A DNA stretch of 64,000 bases, taken from JACDAN01 sp963801855. GTDB taxonomy: Bacteria > Actinomycetota > Thermoleophilia > Gaiellales > Gaiellaceae. The stretch is taken from contig CAWDGK010000004.1 of the NCBI GenBank assembly GCA_963801855.1, positions 186,001-250,000 of the forward strand. The letters are read 5' to 3'. Both the position numbers and the translations under genes were made by a program. Below, one piece after another: positions 6,812-17,979 of this stretch; position 1 is the first letter of the stretch, and each line of letters begins with the position of its first letter. The notes beneath the pieces were generated by a model that saw only the letters and a program-made list of their open reading frames with translations, had not been told where the DNA came from and did no database searches.

Positions 6812-9090
6812 CATTGCGCTTTCTGGATCGCTACGCGCAGCACGCGCTCGCCGGTGTGCTCTGTCTTGCGCTCGCAACCTCGACGGTCGTCCGGATCTCC
6901 ACGTTCGCGATGCTGGCGGTGGCGCTCGGGCTCACCGTGGCATCGGTCCTGGTGCTCGACCGCCGCGCTCGGTTCGCCGTGCTCGCCTTCGCGCTGCTCA
7001 CAGGAGGGCTCTGGTGGGGAAGTGTTCGCCTGGACGCCCTCGACCACAGCGTGCTCGAACCGCATCTCGGCAAGTCCGGGCTCGCCACCCTCGAGATCAC
7101 GGGACCTGCTCGCCGCACGCCCTATCGGCTGCGAGTCCCCGCTCGCGTGCGTGCGTTTCGGTCGATGCCGATCCGAGAGCCGGTTCTCCTCGAGCTACCG
7201 ATCGGCCGCTCGCCGCCGCAGGGGGCCCTCATCGAGACACCGGTACAGCTTCGCGAGCCTCGCGGGCCGAGCGACGGCTTCGACGAGCGCGCCTTCTTGA
7301 GGCGTCGCGGGGTGCACGTCGTCGTCCGAGGCCGCGAATGGCGCCTCGTGGGACGCCGCGGCGGGGTGGCGGGAGTCGCCGACCGAGTCCGCCGGCGATT
7401 GGCGGGCTCGATCGCCCCCGGTCTGACGGGAGAGCGCCGCGCGGTCCTCGCCGGGCTCGTCCTGGGAGAGGAGGAAGGTCTGAGCGAGGAGTTGCGCGCC
7501 GACTTCCGCGCCTCCGGCCTCTATCACCTCCTCGCGGTGTCGGGGCAGAACGTCGCCTTCGTGGTGGGAGGGGTTCTGGTCGCCGCGTGGCTGCTCGGGA
7601 TCTCGCGATTCGCGGCCGAGGTCGGCGCGCTCGGAGCAATCGGCGCCTACGTCATGGCAGTCGGGTGGCAGCCTTCGGTCGTCCGCGCCGGCGTAGCCGG
7701 AGGGCTTGCCTCCCTGGCCTGGCTCGCGGCGAGACCCCGCGACCGCTGGTACTTCCTGCTGCTCGGGGCCGCACTGCTCCTCGCCTGGAACCCCTACAAC
7801 GTCTTCGAGCCCGGATTCCAGCTGTCGTTCGCGGCTGTCGCGGCGATCTTCGTCCTCGTGCCCTGGCTCGAGTCGTTTCTCGCCGGCTACCCGGTGCCGA
7901 AGAAGCTCGCCGCGGTGATTGCGGTCTCGGGCGCCTGCGGCGTCGTCACGGCCCCGATCCTCCTCGTCCAGTTCGGCTCCGTACCGCTCTACTCGATCCT
8001 CAGCAACGCGCTGGCGGCGCCGGTGGTCGGAGTCGCGTTTTGCCTTGCGTTGCTGACCGCGATCCTCGACGGCGTTCTTCCGTCTGCCGCCCTGGCGGCG
8101 GCGTCGCTCAACGGCTGGCTCGCGGCCTACATAGCCGCCTGCGCCCGCGTCGTCGGCGGCCTGCCCGGCGCTGAGGTCGGATCCGTCGCAGCTCTCACGA
8201 TCGCCGCCACGCTGGGCGCGACGCTCGTGGCCTGGTTCAGGCTGCCTCGCTGGCGACGGCCCGGGTTCGCCATCGTCGTTGCGGCCGGCGTGCTCGTGGT
8301 CGGCGCCTGGCAGCTGCGGTTCGAGCCGACGAGGCCGCCGCCCTCCGGATTCCGCCTGACCGTCCTCGACGTCGGACAGGGAGACGCGATCCTGCTCGAG
8401 GTGCGGGAGGGGGCCGTCCTGGTCGACCAGGGCCCGCCCGAAGGCGAAGTCGACGACCAGCTGCGCGATCTCGGCGTCAAGCGCGTCGCGCTCGCGGTTC
8501 TCACGCATCCCCAACGGGACCATGTCGGCGGGGCAGAGGAGCTCGTGCGCCGGCTTCGGGTCGATCGAATCCTGGATCCACGCATCCCGGCCGAGAGCCC
8601 CGAAGAAGATGCGGCACTCGGGGAGGCTGAGGAACGGCGGATCCCCGTCGTGACGGCCCGTGCGGGTCTCGTCTACCGGCTCGGCGGCCTCCGGATCCAG
8701 GTCCTCTGGCCCGCCCGCGAGCCGCCGGCCGACCAGGATCCCAATCTCTACGCAACCGTGTTGCTCGCGTCGTACGGAAGCGTCGACGTCCTGCTCACCG
8801 CCGATGCCGAGTCTCCCGTCACCTTGCCGCTGAACCCGCCCGCCGTCGAGGTGCTGAAGGTTGCCCATCACGGCTCGGCCGACGACGGTCTTCCGCGCCT
8901 CCTCGAGGTCACCTCACCCGAGATCGCTGTCATCTCCTGCGGGAGAAAGAACGACTACGGACATCCGACGCCCTCGACGCTCGCAGCGCTAGCGGCATTC
9001 GGTGGGCTCGAGGTCTTCCGCACCGACCGAGACGGAAGAGTCGTCATCGAGACGGACGGTCGGCACATCACGACTCGGACCGAGGCCTGA
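6808..9090 (+). CDS. comEC: ComEC/Rec2 DNA-uptake channel with metallo-beta-lactamase domain
   Basis: 760 residues, GTG start overlapping comEA. Two to three N-terminal transmembrane helices precede a DUF4131-like soluble part (about 60-190). The competence membrane domain follows at roughly 220-480, with the signature GLYHLLAVSGQNVAF and many hydrophobic helices. The C-terminal beta-lactamase domain (about 505-750) has LDVGQGDAILLE, THPQRDHVGG (HxxxDH metal motif) and AHHGS. ComEC carries single-stranded DNA into the cytosol; the hydrolase domain is thought to degrade the other strand. Full length and intact. With comEA this makes natural transformation plausible, although no type IV pilus genes lie in the window. 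Confidence 0.94.
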   Translation: MTLRFLDRYAQHALAGVLCLALATSTVVRISTFAMLAVALGLTVASVLVLDRRARFAVLAFALLTGGLWWGSVRLDALDHSVLEPHLGKSGLATLEITGPARRTPYRLRVPARVRAFRSMPIREPVLLELPIGRSPPQGALIETPVQLREPRGPSDGFDERAFLRRRGVHVVVRGREWRLVGRRGGVAGVADRVRRRLAGSIAPGLTGERRAVLAGLVLGEEEGLSEELRADFRASGLYHLLAVSGQNVAFVVGGVLVAAWLLGISRFAAEVGALGAIGAYVMAVGWQPSVVRAGVAGGLASLAWLAARPRDRWYFLLLGAALLLAWNPYNVFEPGFQLSFAAVAAIFVLVPWLESFLAGYPVPKKLAAVIAVSGACGVVTAPILLVQFGSVPLYSILSNALAAPVVGVAFCLALLTAILDGVLPSAALAAASLNGWLAAYIAACARVVGGLPGAEVGSVAALTIAATLGATLVAWFRLPRWRRPGFAIVVAAGVLVVGAWQLRFEPTRPPPSGFRLTVLDVGQGDAILLEVREGAVLVDQGPPEGEVDDQLRDLGVKRVALAVLTHPQRDHVGGAEELVRRLRVDRILDPRIPAESPEEDAALGEAEERRIPVVTARAGLVYRLGGLRIQVLWPAREPPADQDPNLYATVLLASYGSVDVLLTADAESPVTLPLNPPAVEVLKVAHHGSADDGLPRLLEVTSPEIAVISCGRKNDYGHPTPSTLAALAAFGGLEVFRTDRDGRVVIETDGRHITTRTEA

Positions 9091-9091
9091 C

Positions 9092-9097
9092 TATGCT
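9092..9097 (+). promoter_or_regulatory. -10 hexamer TATGCT of holA
   Basis: TATGCT eight bases before the GTG at 9106, with no Shine-Dalgarno sequence between; it starts two bases after the comEC stop. This position favours GTG 9106 over TTG 9097 as the holA start and suggests a leaderless message. Confidence 0.45.
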
Positions 9098-9105
9098 TGC
9101 CATCG

Positions 9106-10083
9106 GTGTCCAGCGAGCCGCTTCTCCCGGTCTACCTGCTGACCGGAAGCGACCGTCCGAAGGTCTCGCGCGCCCTCCGCCGGCTCAGCGCGCGCTTCGG
9201 AGACGAATCGATCGAGCATCTCGCCGCCGAGGGAGCGACCGGCGCCGATGCGGTAGCCGCCTGCAATGCCCTCGGGCTCTTCGCGGGCAGCGACGGCGGG
9301 CGCCTCGTCATCGTCGAAGGCGTCGAACGTTGGAAGAAGGCCGACATCGATGCGGTCGTCGAGTACATGCCCGACCCGGTTCCGGGCGCGGTTCTCGCGC
9401 TGGTCGCACGCGAGCCGCTGAGGAGCGATGCGCTCGCGAAGGCGGTCGGCAAGGCAGGGGTGCTCACGTACGAGGCGCCGAAGCCGCGCGACCTCCCCAC
9501 CTGGGTGCGCGCGCAGTTCGAGGCCCTCGGCGGTGCGATCGAGCCTGATGCAGCCCGGGCGCTCGTCGAGATCGTGGGGGACGATCTGGTCGCTCTCTCG
9601 ACCGAGGCAGACAAGATCACGACCTGGGCCGGCGGAAGCCCGATCTCCCGGACGGACGTGGAGGCGCTCGCCACCCCGGCGCGTGAGGCAGCAGCCTGGG
9701 CGATCACGGATGCCTGGGGCGACCGCGACGCCGCCGCCCTCCTAGCGGCCGGCGAGGCCGAGCTCGAACGGAGGGAGCCGTTCGCGATCGCCATGCGGCT
9801 TTCTGCGCACGTCACGCTGGTCCGAGGTGTCAAGGTGCTCGCCGGCGAAGGCCTCGGCGCGCGGGAGATCGCGAAGCGCGTGAAGCTGCACGAATTCCGC
9901 GTCAAGAAGGCCGTCGGTCATGCGGACCGTTACGCGCAGGACGAGCTCGATGCTGCGTCCGTCCGTCTCGCGGCGCTCGACGCTGCGCTCAAGGGCGCAA
10001 GCCGGCTCTCGGGAAGCCACGAGCTCACTCGTGCACTCGTCGACCTCGCCGAGCCGGCCCGCGAGTCGGGAAGGACTGCTTAG
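9106..10083 (+). CDS. holA: DNA polymerase III delta subunit
   Basis: 325 residues from GTG 9106 (TTG at 9097 would add three). The clamp-loader delta subunit opens the beta sliding clamp. Family features are LLPVYLLTGSDRPKV at the N-terminus, the AAA-like fold with AACNALGLFAGSDGGRLVIVEGVERWKKAD, and the C-terminal collar with LHEFRVKKAVGHADRYAQDEL followed by ALDAALKG. Typical length for actinobacterial HolA. It follows comEC by a few bases, an order common to many bacteria, and ends convergently with rpsT, the stops overlapping by four bases. Confidence 0.93.
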   Translation: MSSEPLLPVYLLTGSDRPKVSRALRRLSARFGDESIEHLAAEGATGADAVAACNALGLFAGSDGGRLVIVEGVERWKKADIDAVVEYMPDPVPGAVLALVAREPLRSDALAKAVGKAGVLTYEAPKPRDLPTWVRAQFEALGGAIEPDAARALVEIVGDDLVALSTEADKITTWAGGSPISRTDVEALATPAREAAAWAITDAWGDRDAAALLAAGEAELERREPFAIAMRLSAHVTLVRGVKVLAGEGLGAREIAKRVKLHEFRVKKAVGHADRYAQDELDAASVRLAALDAALKGASRLSGSHELTRALVDLAEPARESGRTA

Positions 10084-10346
10084 GCCGAGCGGTTCGAGAC
10101 GAGGCGCGAGGCCTGCGCCTTCTTGCGCGCCGCGGTGTTCCGGTGGAGCGCGCCTCGCGACACAGCGCGGTCGATCCAGCGCTGAAGCTCCAGATGTGTG
10201 GCAGAGGCGCTGTCGGCGTCCCCTTCGGCCACTGCGGACTCGAGCCGCCGCGTGAGCGTCTTCACGGTCGAGCGGTAGCGGAGGTTCTGCAACCGCTCCC
10301 TCGCGGCGCTCCGCACTCGTCTCTTCTGCTGATTGATGTTCGGCAT
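10080..10346 (-). CDS. rpsT: 30S ribosomal protein S20
   Basis: 88 residues beginning MPNINQQKRRVRSAARER, the standard S20 start, with the conserved middle SATHLELQRWIDRAVSRGALHRNTAARKK and a basic three-helix composition. S20 binds 16S rRNA and helps assemble the small subunit. Its 5' leader is unusual: a GC-rich hairpin followed by six U residues directly precedes the ATG. Confidence 0.97.
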   Translation of the reverse strand: MPNINQQKRRVRSAARERLQNLRYRSTVKTLTRRLESAVAEGDADSASATHLELQRWIDRAVSRGALHRNTAARKKAQASRLVSNRSA

Positions 10347-10351
10347 AGGCG

Positions 10352-10386
10352 AAAAAATGGCCCGCTGAGCGGGCGGCGGAATCCTA
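10352..10386 (-). promoter_or_regulatory. rpsT -10 element and leader hairpin with U-tract
   Basis: Minus-strand TAGGAT (10386-10381) is a good -10 box. Its predicted start lies at about 10374, where a perfect hairpin begins: GCCCGC/GCGGGC (10374-10369 and 10365-10360) with a 3-nt loop, then TTTTTT (10357-10352) and the ATG five bases further. This is an intrinsic-terminator shape at the very 5' end of the message; it could be an autoregulatory target for S20 or a stability element. Confidence 0.5.
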
Positions 10387-10427
10387 GCACCAGCCCGATC
10401 GCCGCAGGAGCCCGCGAAAGGCGCTCG

Positions 10428-10433
10428 TATCCT
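10428..10433 (+). promoter_or_regulatory. -10 hexamer TATCCT of murJ
   Basis: TATCCT lies 20 bases before the murJ GTG and, unlike the leaderless starts, is followed by a GGGGAG ribosome-binding site at 10442-10447. It would also drive the coupled lepA and hemW. Confidence 0.4.
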
Positions 10434-10453
10434 CCTCTCGTGGGGAGCCGAAG

Positions 10454-12060
10454 GTGAGCGAGTTGCACGTGGAGGCGCCGACCTCTTCGTCTCGGCGCCT
10501 CGCCCGGTCGGCGGTCGTCTTCTCGGCGGCCACCGGCCTCTCACGCGTTCTCGGGCTTGCCCGCGAGATCGTCGTCCGGGGGATCTTCGGAGTCGAGGGA
10601 GCCGGGATCAACGCATTCACCGTTGCGTTCCAGATTCCGAATCTCGTGCGCGCTCTCGTCGCCGACGCCGCGCTCTCCTCGGCGTTCGTCCCGGTCTTTT
10701 CCGAGCTCCTCGAGAAAGGCGAGCGCGCGCGGGCCTGGCGCGTCGCTTCGAGCCTGCTCTGGATCATGCTGCTCGGCCTGACCGCGGTCACGGCGATCTT
10801 CGTTCTCGCCGCGCCCTGGGTGATGTCGATCTTCGGCTACGGCGGGGAGGACGGAGAGCTCGCGGTGACGCTCGCCCGGATCCTCTTCCCGATCGTCATC
10901 CTGCTCGGGGTCTCGGGCGTGATCGTCGGGATCCTGAACAGCTACGAGCACTTCACGATCCCCGCGCTCACGCCCGTTTTCTGGAACGTGGCGATCATCG
11001 CCGGGCTCTTGATCGGCGTGCCCCGGGCGGAGTCGGAGGAAGCGGAGCTCTACGTCTATGCCGCCTCGATCGTGATCGGCACCGTGATCCAGCTCCTGCT
11101 TCCCCTGCCCTGGCTCGCCGGCCGTGATGGACGCCTTCGGGTCGCGATCGACTGGCGCGATCCCGCGATCAAGCAGGTCTTCGTGCTGATGCTGCCGGTC
11201 ACCCTCGGCCTCGGCCTGATCAACGTCAACGCGGTGATCGGGACGTTCTTCGCGGCCAGGTATATCGACCCGACGATCTCGCCGAGTGCGATCGACGCCG
11301 CTTTCAGGATCTACATGCTCCCCCAGGGCATGTTCTCCGTCGCAGTTGCGACCGTGCTCTTTCCCGCCCTCGCGCGGCTCGCCACGCGAGGCGACGACGA
11401 GGGCTTCCGGCACACGGTCGGCCTCGGCCTGCGGCAGATCGCGTTCCTGCTGATCCCGGCCAGCGTCGCCCTGGCCGTGCTCGCAGAGCCGATCGTCAGG
11501 CTTCTCTACGAGCGCGGCGAGTTCGGGCCGCACGAGACACGGGTCGTTGCAGCAGCGCTGGCCGCGTTCTCGCTCGGGCTCGTCTTCAACGGCGCGATGC
11601 TGATGCTGAACCGCGCGTTCTTCAGCCTTCAGGCCCCCTGGCTTCCGACCTGGGTTGCCCTCGGGAACCTCGCCCTCAACACGGCGCTCTTCGCAGCGTT
11701 CTATCGAGTCGGAACCTGGGGGATACCGCTCGCGATCTCCCTGGCGAACATGGCCGGCTCCGCCGCGCTGCTGCTACTCCTCCGGCGCCGCTTCGGCCGC
11801 TTCGAGGTCGGCGAGACGCTGAGCGCCGCGCTGCGGATCACGGCAGCGTCGATCGTCCTCGGGGCGGTCTCGTTCGGGGTCTGGTGGGCCGTCGACGAGG
11901 CGGTCGGGCGCTCGTTCGGAGGACAGCTTCTCTCAGTCGTCGCAGCGGTCGCCGCAGGTGGTATCGCCTACATGATTTCCGCCCGTTTGCTGGGAATTCG
12001 TGAGTTGGAGGCGCTGCTATCGTTGCGATCCCGCCCGCGGCCGCCCTCCTCTTCGAGCTG

Positions 12061-12061
<1 letters not shown>
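10454..12061 (+). CDS. murJ: lipid II flippase MurJ (MviN family)
   Basis: 535 residues with about fourteen hydrophobic helices and the family's N-terminal block ARSAVVFSAATGLSRVLGLAREI followed by AFQIPNLVRALVADAALSSAFVPVF. The MOP-superfamily protein moves lipid II across the cytoplasmic membrane for peptidoglycan synthesis. Intact, usual length, with a serine-rich C-terminal tail. Its TGA shares one base with the ATG of lepA, so the two genes are tightly coupled. Confidence 0.93.
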
Positions 12062-13844
<1,783 letters not shown>

Positions 13845-13848
<4 letters not shown>

Positions 13849-14978
13849 GCGGCGTCCGGCACCTGTACGTTCACCTGCCGTTCTGCGCGCAGCGGTGCGG
13901 GTACTGCGATTTCGTCACGGTCGTCGGCCGGCGCGGGGAGCACGGCTCGTACGTCCAGGCGCTACTCGCGGAGCTCGAGCTGGAGCGGCCCGTGCTGGCT
14001 CCGCGGCTCGAGACCGTCTTCGTCGGAGGTGGGACACCGACGTTCACGGACGAGCGCGAGCTTCGACGCCTGCTGACGGCTCTCCCTCCGGCGAGCGAGG
14101 TCACCGTCGAGGCAAACCCCGAGACGGTCACCCGCGAGATGGCCATGCTGCTGCGCGACTGCGGCGTGAACCGCGTGTCTCTCGGGGCTCAGACATTCGA
14201 TCCAGAGCTTCTCCTCGTGCTCGACCGTGTTGCCGGTCCGGACGACGTCCGGCGCGCCTTCTACCATTTTCGTGATGCCGGGTTTGACAACATTTCGCTC
14301 GACCTCATCTACGGGATTCCCGGCCAGAGCCCCGCCGTGCTCGAAGCCGACCTCGACCAGGCGCTCGCGCTCGGGCCCGAGCATCTGTCGTGCTACGAGC
14401 TGGAGGCGAAGCCGGGAACGCGGTTCACGCACCGACACGGGGAGGAGCTCGCGCGGCAGGCCGAGGCGCTCGAGGGCTACTTCGAGCGGGTGGTCGAGCG
14501 GCTGACGGACGCCGGGTACCGCTGGTACGAGACGGCGAACTTCTGCCGCCCGCCCCAGGCGGGGGGAGGGCGTGACCTGCGCTCGCAGCACAACCTCGCC
14601 TACTGGCTCGTCCGCGACTACGTCGGGATCGGCATCGGTGCTGTCTCCACGGTCTCGGGGCTCCGTTGGCGCAACACGCCGCGGCTGCCGGCCTATACCG
14701 CAGCCCTCGCACAGCGCGAGACGCCGCCGCGCGAGCTCGAGGAGCTCTCGGGGGACGTCCGCCGGCGCGAACGGGTCATGCTGGGGCTCCGCCTCGACGA
14801 GCCGCTGCGCCTCGATGGTCTGGCCCCGGTGATGGATGCCGAGGCGCTCGCCCGGATGGAGCGGCTCGAGCTCGTCGCCCGCAGCGGCAGCAGCGACGGG
14901 GGCGGTGCCGGCGCGCTGACGTTGACTCCGCGCGGGCGGCTGCTCGGCGGCGGCGTGACCGTCGAGCTGCTCGCCTGA
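13845..14978 (+). CDS. hemW: HemW, radical-SAM haem chaperone (formerly HemN-like)
   Basis: 377 residues, start set by the ATGA overlap with lepA. The radical-SAM cluster motif CAQRCGYC (CxxxCxxC) is at residues 17-24, followed by FVGGGTPTF and the EANPETV strand. HemW-type proteins have the CxxxCxxC of HemN but load haem into respiratory enzymes instead of oxidising coproporphyrinogen; I favour HemW because of the lepA linkage and because the HemN-specific N-terminal extension is absent. The C-terminal HemN_C region is present but short. Confidence 0.9.
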
Positions 14979-15026
14979 CCGTTTTCCGGGCGACCCTGGT
15001 GGCGCGGTAAAATTCCTGCAAACGCC

Positions 15027-16064
15027 GTGACCGAGCCAGAGCTCACAGATCGACAGCGCGACATCCTGAGACGCCTCGTCGAGGAGTACATCGCCACGGG
15101 CCAGCCCGTCGGCTCGAAGTACCTCGTCGAGCGGGCGGGCCTGCGCGTGTCTCCGTCCACGGTTCGAAGCGAGCTCGCCGAGCTCGAGCGCCTGGGCCTG
15201 CTGACGCACCCTCACACCTCGGCTGGACGCGTGCCGACGGAAACCGGGTATCGGCTCTTCGTCGAGGGCCTCCTCGACCGCCTCGAACCTCGGCCGGCGA
15301 CGCTGGCGCTCGATCTGAGCGGCCCCGCAGCCGAGGTGGAGGTCGCGCTCCAGGCGACCACCGAGGCGCTGGCGCAGATGACGCGGCTGCTCGCCCTCGT
15401 CTCAGCGCCGCCGCTCGAGGCGGCGACCGTGCGGCACGTCGAGGTGCTCGACCTTCAGGCGCAGGTGATTGCGACCGTGGTGATCACGTCGACCGGCGGG
15501 GTGACGAAACGGGTCTTCGCGCTCGGGGAGCCCGTCGACCAGGGTCTCGTCAGCTGGGCTGCCGAGTACCTGAACGAGCGGACCGTCGGCCGCGCGCTCG
15601 GGTCTCGCGCGCTTCGTCAGGCTTTCGCCGAGGAGGCGCTCTCTCCGCGCGAGCGAGCGTTCCTCGAGCTGCTCCGCCCAGCGTTCTCGGATGCCGCCGG
15701 CTCCGAGGAGCAGCGCCTCTACGTCGGCGGCGCCGCCATGTTGCTCGGAAACGTCCGCTCGGAGGATCTGGATGCGTACCGGGGACTGCTCGAGGCGCTC
15801 GAGCAGCGCGCGGTCGTCCTCCAGATCCTCGGGGAGGCGCTGGGAAACCGCGACCCCTTCGTGCGGCTCGGGGTCGAGCTGGCGCATCCGGCCTTCCAAC
15901 AGGCGTCTCTCGTGGGCGCCACCTACGGCCTGGCGCACCGGCGGCTCGGCGCAGTCAGCCTCCTCGGCCCGCTGCGCATGGACTACGAGAACGCCCTTCG
16001 CTCGGTGCGAGGCGCCGCCCGGGAGCTCTCACGCTTCGTCGAGGAGATCTACGAGGACAACTAG
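15027..16064 (+). CDS. hrcA: heat-inducible transcription repressor HrcA
   Basis: 345 residues, GTG start. The N-terminal winged helix (LTDRQRDILRRLVEEYIATGQPVGS, then STVRSELAELERLGLL and HTSAGRVPTETGYR) is typical, followed by the GAF-like dimerisation domain. HrcA represses chaperone operons through CIRCE operators. A TAAAAT hexamer at 15008-15013 is the likely -10. I find no CIRCE dyad upstream, so control of this operon by HrcA itself is not evident. grpE and dnaK are not nearby. Confidence 0.95.
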   Translation: MTEPELTDRQRDILRRLVEEYIATGQPVGSKYLVERAGLRVSPSTVRSELAELERLGLLTHPHTSAGRVPTETGYRLFVEGLLDRLEPRPATLALDLSGPAAEVEVALQATTEALAQMTRLLALVSAPPLEAATVRHVEVLDLQAQVIATVVITSTGGVTKRVFALGEPVDQGLVSWAAEYLNERTVGRALGSRALRQAFAEEALSPRERAFLELLRPAFSDAAGSEEQRLYVGGAAMLLGNVRSEDLDAYRGLLEALEQRAVVLQILGEALGNRDPFVRLGVELAHPAFQQASLVGATYGLAHRRLGAVSLLGPLRMDYENALRSVRGAARELSRFVEEIYEDN

Positions 16065-16095
16065 CGTCGGGCCTCCGGGCTACCCTCAGTAGGAG

Positions 16096-17214
16096 ATGGC
16101 GACGGCGGAGCGCGACTATTACGAAGTCCTCGGGATAGGCCGCGATGCCGACGATCCTGCGATCAAGAAGGCTTTCCGCAACCTGGCACGCCAGGTGCAT
16201 CCCGACGTCTCGGACGCGCCGGACGCCGGCGAGCGCTTCAAGGAGATCGTCGAGGCTTACGAGGTGCTCTCGAACTCCGAGACCCGGGAGCTGTACGACC
16301 GTTACGGGCACAGCGGTCTCCGCGGCGGCGGCTACCGGCCGTCGCAGTACGACTTCGGCAACCTCGCCGACATCTTCTCGGCGTTCTTCGGCGACGATTT
16401 GTTCGCCACCGCTTCGCGTGCCCGTGGCAGCCGCGGAGGCGATCTCGCCGCCGAGGTCGAGATCGAGCTCGCGGAGGCCGCGATCGGAGTCACGCGCGAA
16501 GTGCCCTTCCAGGTCGCCGTCGGCTGCTCCCGTTGCTCGGGCCAGGGCGTCGAGCCGGGCACCGAGGTCGCGACGTGTCCTACCTGCCGCGGAATGGGCC
16601 GCGTCCAGCACGTCTCGCGCAGCGTTTTCGGGGAGTTCATCCGAACCCGGGCCTGCCCTGAGTGCGCCGGCCGCGGGCAGCTGATCGACCATCCTTGTGA
16701 AGGATGCTCCGGAGCCGGCCAGGTACTCGAGGAGCGCCGGCTCGAGGTCGAGATTCCTCCTGGAATCCACGACGGCCAGCGGATCAGGGTCTCGGGCCAC
16801 GGCCATGCGGGCCAGAGTGGCGGGCGCCCAGGCGACGTCTACGTCCGTGTACGCGTCAAACAGGACGAGCGGTTCGTCCGTGAAGGCGACGACGTCTTCT
16901 CGACGGTCGACCTGACGATGACCCAGGCGGCGCTCGGGGCGCGTGTCTCGATTCCCACCCTCGACGGTGACGAGGAGCTGGACTTCGCGGCCGGCACGCA
17001 GCCCGGCTACCTGCGCGTCCTGCGCGGGAGAGGGATGCCGGTCCTTCAGGGATTCGGGCGCGGTGACCACAGGGTGCTCGTGAACGTCTCGATCCCGCAC
17101 CAGCTGACGGAGGAGCAGCGGGACCTGCTCCAGCGCTTCGACGACTCCGCCGACGAGAACACCTACCGGCCGGACGAGGGGTTCTTCGAGAAGCTGAAGA
17201 GCGCGTTCCGCTGA
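16096..17214 (+). CDS. dnaJ: chaperone protein DnaJ
   Basis: 372 residues. The J domain (1-70) has the HPD tripeptide in QVHPDVSD; the Gly/Phe segment is short. The zinc-binding domain has all four CxxCxGxG repeats (CSRCSGQG, CPTCRGMG, CPECAGRG, CEGCSGAG), followed by the C-terminal substrate-binding barrels. It stimulates DnaK ATPase and delivers unfolded protein. AGGAG abuts the ATG, and TACCCT at 16081-16086 could be an internal -10, so it may be expressed both with hrcA and on its own. Confidence 0.96.
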   Translation: MATAERDYYEVLGIGRDADDPAIKKAFRNLARQVHPDVSDAPDAGERFKEIVEAYEVLSNSETRELYDRYGHSGLRGGGYRPSQYDFGNLADIFSAFFGDDLFATASRARGSRGGDLAAEVEIELAEAAIGVTREVPFQVAVGCSRCSGQGVEPGTEVATCPTCRGMGRVQHVSRSVFGEFIRTRACPECAGRGQLIDHPCEGCSGAGQVLEERRLEVEIPPGIHDGQRIRVSGHGHAGQSGGRPGDVYVRVRVKQDERFVREGDDVFSTVDLTMTQAALGARVSIPTLDGDEELDFAAGTQPGYLRVLRGRGMPVLQGFGRGDHRVLVNVSIPHQLTEEQRDLLQRFDDSADENTYRPDEGFFEKLKSAFR

Positions 17215-17246
17215 GCGGCGGGGAACTTCGCCGGGTCGCGGTCGCG

Positions 17247-17966
17247 GTGCCCGCCGGACGAGTGGACGAGACGCTTGCGACGTTCCTCGATCTCCACCCG
17301 GAAGGCTTCGAGGAAGGTGATGGCGAGCTCGCGGCCTATACCGACGCCGTCGGAGAGGAGCGCATTCGCGAGCTTTTCGACCACGTCTCGGCAGCGCCGG
17401 TCGAGCCCGGGTGGGAAGAGCGGTGGCGCGAGTTCCACCGGCCGATCTGGATCGGCCCGCTCTGGGTGGGGCCCTCATGGGAGGAGCCGCCTCCCGATGT
17501 GCTCACCGTCGTCATCGATCCGGGACGTGCATTCGGGACCGGGTCTCACCCGACTACGCGCCTTGCGCTCGGGTACCTCGTGGAGCTCGAGCGCGGCAGC
17601 GTGGTCGACATCGGCTGTGGATCGGGCGTGCTCTCGGTGGCCGCGGCGAAGCTCGGGTTCGAGCCTGTCGTCGCACTCGATCGCGAGCAGGCATCGATCG
17701 AGGCTGCCGAGCGAAACGCGCAGGCGAACGGAGTCACGATCGACGTTCGGCTCGTGGACGTCGTCGCGGAGGCGATCCCGCCGGCTGATCTCGGCCTGGC
17801 CAATATCAACCTTCACTCCGTGGAGGCGCTCGCCCCGGGGCTCGAGGTCGCGTTGCTCGTGACCGCCGGCTATTTCCATTCGCGGACGCCGGTTCTGCCC
17901 GGATATGCCCACCGCGAGCGGCGCATCGACGGCGGCTGGGCCGCCGATTTGTTCCAGCGACAGTAG
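17247..17966 (+). CDS. prmA: ribosomal protein L11 methyltransferase-like (PrmA)
   Basis: 239 residues. The SAM-binding core shows GRAFGTGSHPTTRL (PrmA signature), VVDIGCGSGVLSVAAAKLG (motif I) and the catalytic-strand text LGLANINLHS, where the usual NIL becomes NIN. The N-terminal substrate-recognition domain is present. PrmA trimethylates L11. The start is uncertain: residues before GTG 17247 (LRRVAVAV) also look native, but no earlier start codon is in frame before the dnaJ stop. It continues the dnaJ operon, a frequent dnaJ-prmA neighbourhood. Confidence 0.85.
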   Translation: MPAGRVDETLATFLDLHPEGFEEGDGELAAYTDAVGEERIRELFDHVSAAPVEPGWEERWREFHRPIWIGPLWVGPSWEEPPPDVLTVVIDPGRAFGTGSHPTTRLALGYLVELERGSVVDIGCGSGVLSVAAAKLGFEPVVALDREQASIEAAERNAQANGVTIDVRLVDVVAEAIPPADLGLANINLHSVEALAPGLEVALLVTAGYFHSRTPVLPGYAHRERRIDGGWAADLFQRQ

Positions 17967-17979
17967 ATTCCGCGGCGAA

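Noticed and set aside
14979..15026. CIRCE operator upstream of hrcA
   Set aside because: No TTAGCACTC-N9-GAGTGCTAA-like dyad is present in the 48-bp gap.
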